Positions 17,456 to 17,861 of a DNA stretch of 17,861 nt are shown here, piece by piece. Both the position numbers and the translations under genes were made by a program. The DNA lies in the NCBI GenBank assembly GCA_015501595.1, contig JADNRX010000925.1, positions 1 to 17,861 of the forward strand. The letters run 5' to 3'. Each line of letters begins with the position of its first letter. Within the stretch, counting starts at the first letter, position 1. Under the pieces are notes generated by a model. It searched no databases. It was not told where the DNA came from and saw nothing but the letters and a program-made list of their open reading frames with translations. Source of the DNA: Hymenopellis radicata. Its lineage: Eukaryota > Basidiomycota > Agaricomycetes > Agaricales > Physalacriaceae.

Positions 17456-17861
17456 AAGTCGCCCAAACATCGTTGTTATGCCCGGCCATTTGAAAGTCTG
17501 AAGTTTCTGTGTAGTTTGTCGGTGTTCATGAAAATGTACTCATACTTAGATCAGTGTCACGTCTCTCTCCGGCGGAATGCTATTTTCTTGCTTGTTTCGG
17601 ATAAAGCGCTTGATTGAGCTAGAGTTCGATTCGAGCATGGTAATAAGGAGCCGACCAGTTCATTATAGGTGCTTACAGAGGCGGCACAGTATCGAGGTAG
17701 TCTTCGAGAGTTTAGACGTGGTTCGATCGTTATTCGGCACCTCTCATGTTACTCAATACTTGATAAGGACAAAACTAGACAGTCCTTTTCTAGTCCAACG
17801 CGCGCCCCGCTTTCTGGACCGTCGAATACTCACCGCGCGCACTACCAGGACACCATAGAGA
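17456..17861. other. Right flank without a recognised gene
   Basis: A plus-strand open frame starts at an ATG at 17578 and runs nearly to the window end (about 93 codons) but matches nothing I know. It could be chance, or the start of a gene cut by the window. The first part should be the 3' UTR of the zinc-cluster gene. Confidence 0.35.

Noticed and set aside
17615..17640. tRNA-like GTTCGATTCGAGC
   Set aside because: It resembles a B box only loosely; no A box, acceptor stem or T-run terminator fits around it.

Overview
The window is nuclear DNA of a basidiomycete fungus, most likely an Agaricomycete. Genes are dense and broken by many 46-71 nt introns with GT..AG ends (one GC..AG), CTNAC-like branch points and very short exons. 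The protein set is typically fungal: a fungal macro-domain protein, a Zn2Cys6 cluster, a DHA1-type transporter and an F-box protein of Agaricomycete style. No rRNA, tRNA, CRISPR array or recognisable transposon was seen.

Layout, left to right. 1-1359 has no convincing gene but carries a hairpin and short repeats. RNR2, the ribonucleotide reductase small subunit, runs leftward (1360-2828). A 970-bp divergent promoter with several ACGCGT boxes separates it from a rightward phosphatidylserine decarboxylase (3799-5407). RIB3 for riboflavin synthesis follows (5660-6479). A repeat-bearing gap of 1.1 kb leads to a leftward macro-domain protein (7621-8412). A mitochondrial phosphate carrier of the PIC2 type lies divergently (8633-9837). 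Then come a 14-exon MFS drug:H+ transporter (10363-12664), an F-box protein (12835-about 14207), a leftward twin-CX9C DUF3128 protein (14276-14784) and, only 61 bp from it, the splicing factor ISY1 (14846-15813). After 1.25 kb of promoter-like DNA comes a 76-residue protein that is almost only a Zn2Cys6 DNA-binding cluster (17062-17455). The last 400 bp show nothing recognisable.

The genes do not form a pathway; this looks like ordinary, mostly housekeeping chromosome. I found no evidence of a new multi-gene system. The most informative observations are these. (1) Single-base frame breaks, most of them at homopolymers, cluster at 11.8-15.6 kb and hit even conserved ISY1, which points to sequence error rather than gene decay. 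(2) The mini zinc-cluster gene terminates right after its DNA-binding domain whether or not its last intron is spliced. (3) The last RNR2 intron is in frame and free of stops, just ahead of the R1-binding tail. (4) ACGCGT boxes cluster upstream of RNR2/PSD and upstream of the zinc-cluster gene. (5) A 61-bp bidirectional promoter carries a telobox-like motif. (6) Exon structures are extreme: an 8-nt exon, a 12-nt exon and an exon whose coding part is only the ATG.

All exon borders were placed by hand from splice consensus, phase and recalled family similarity; no alignment was run.
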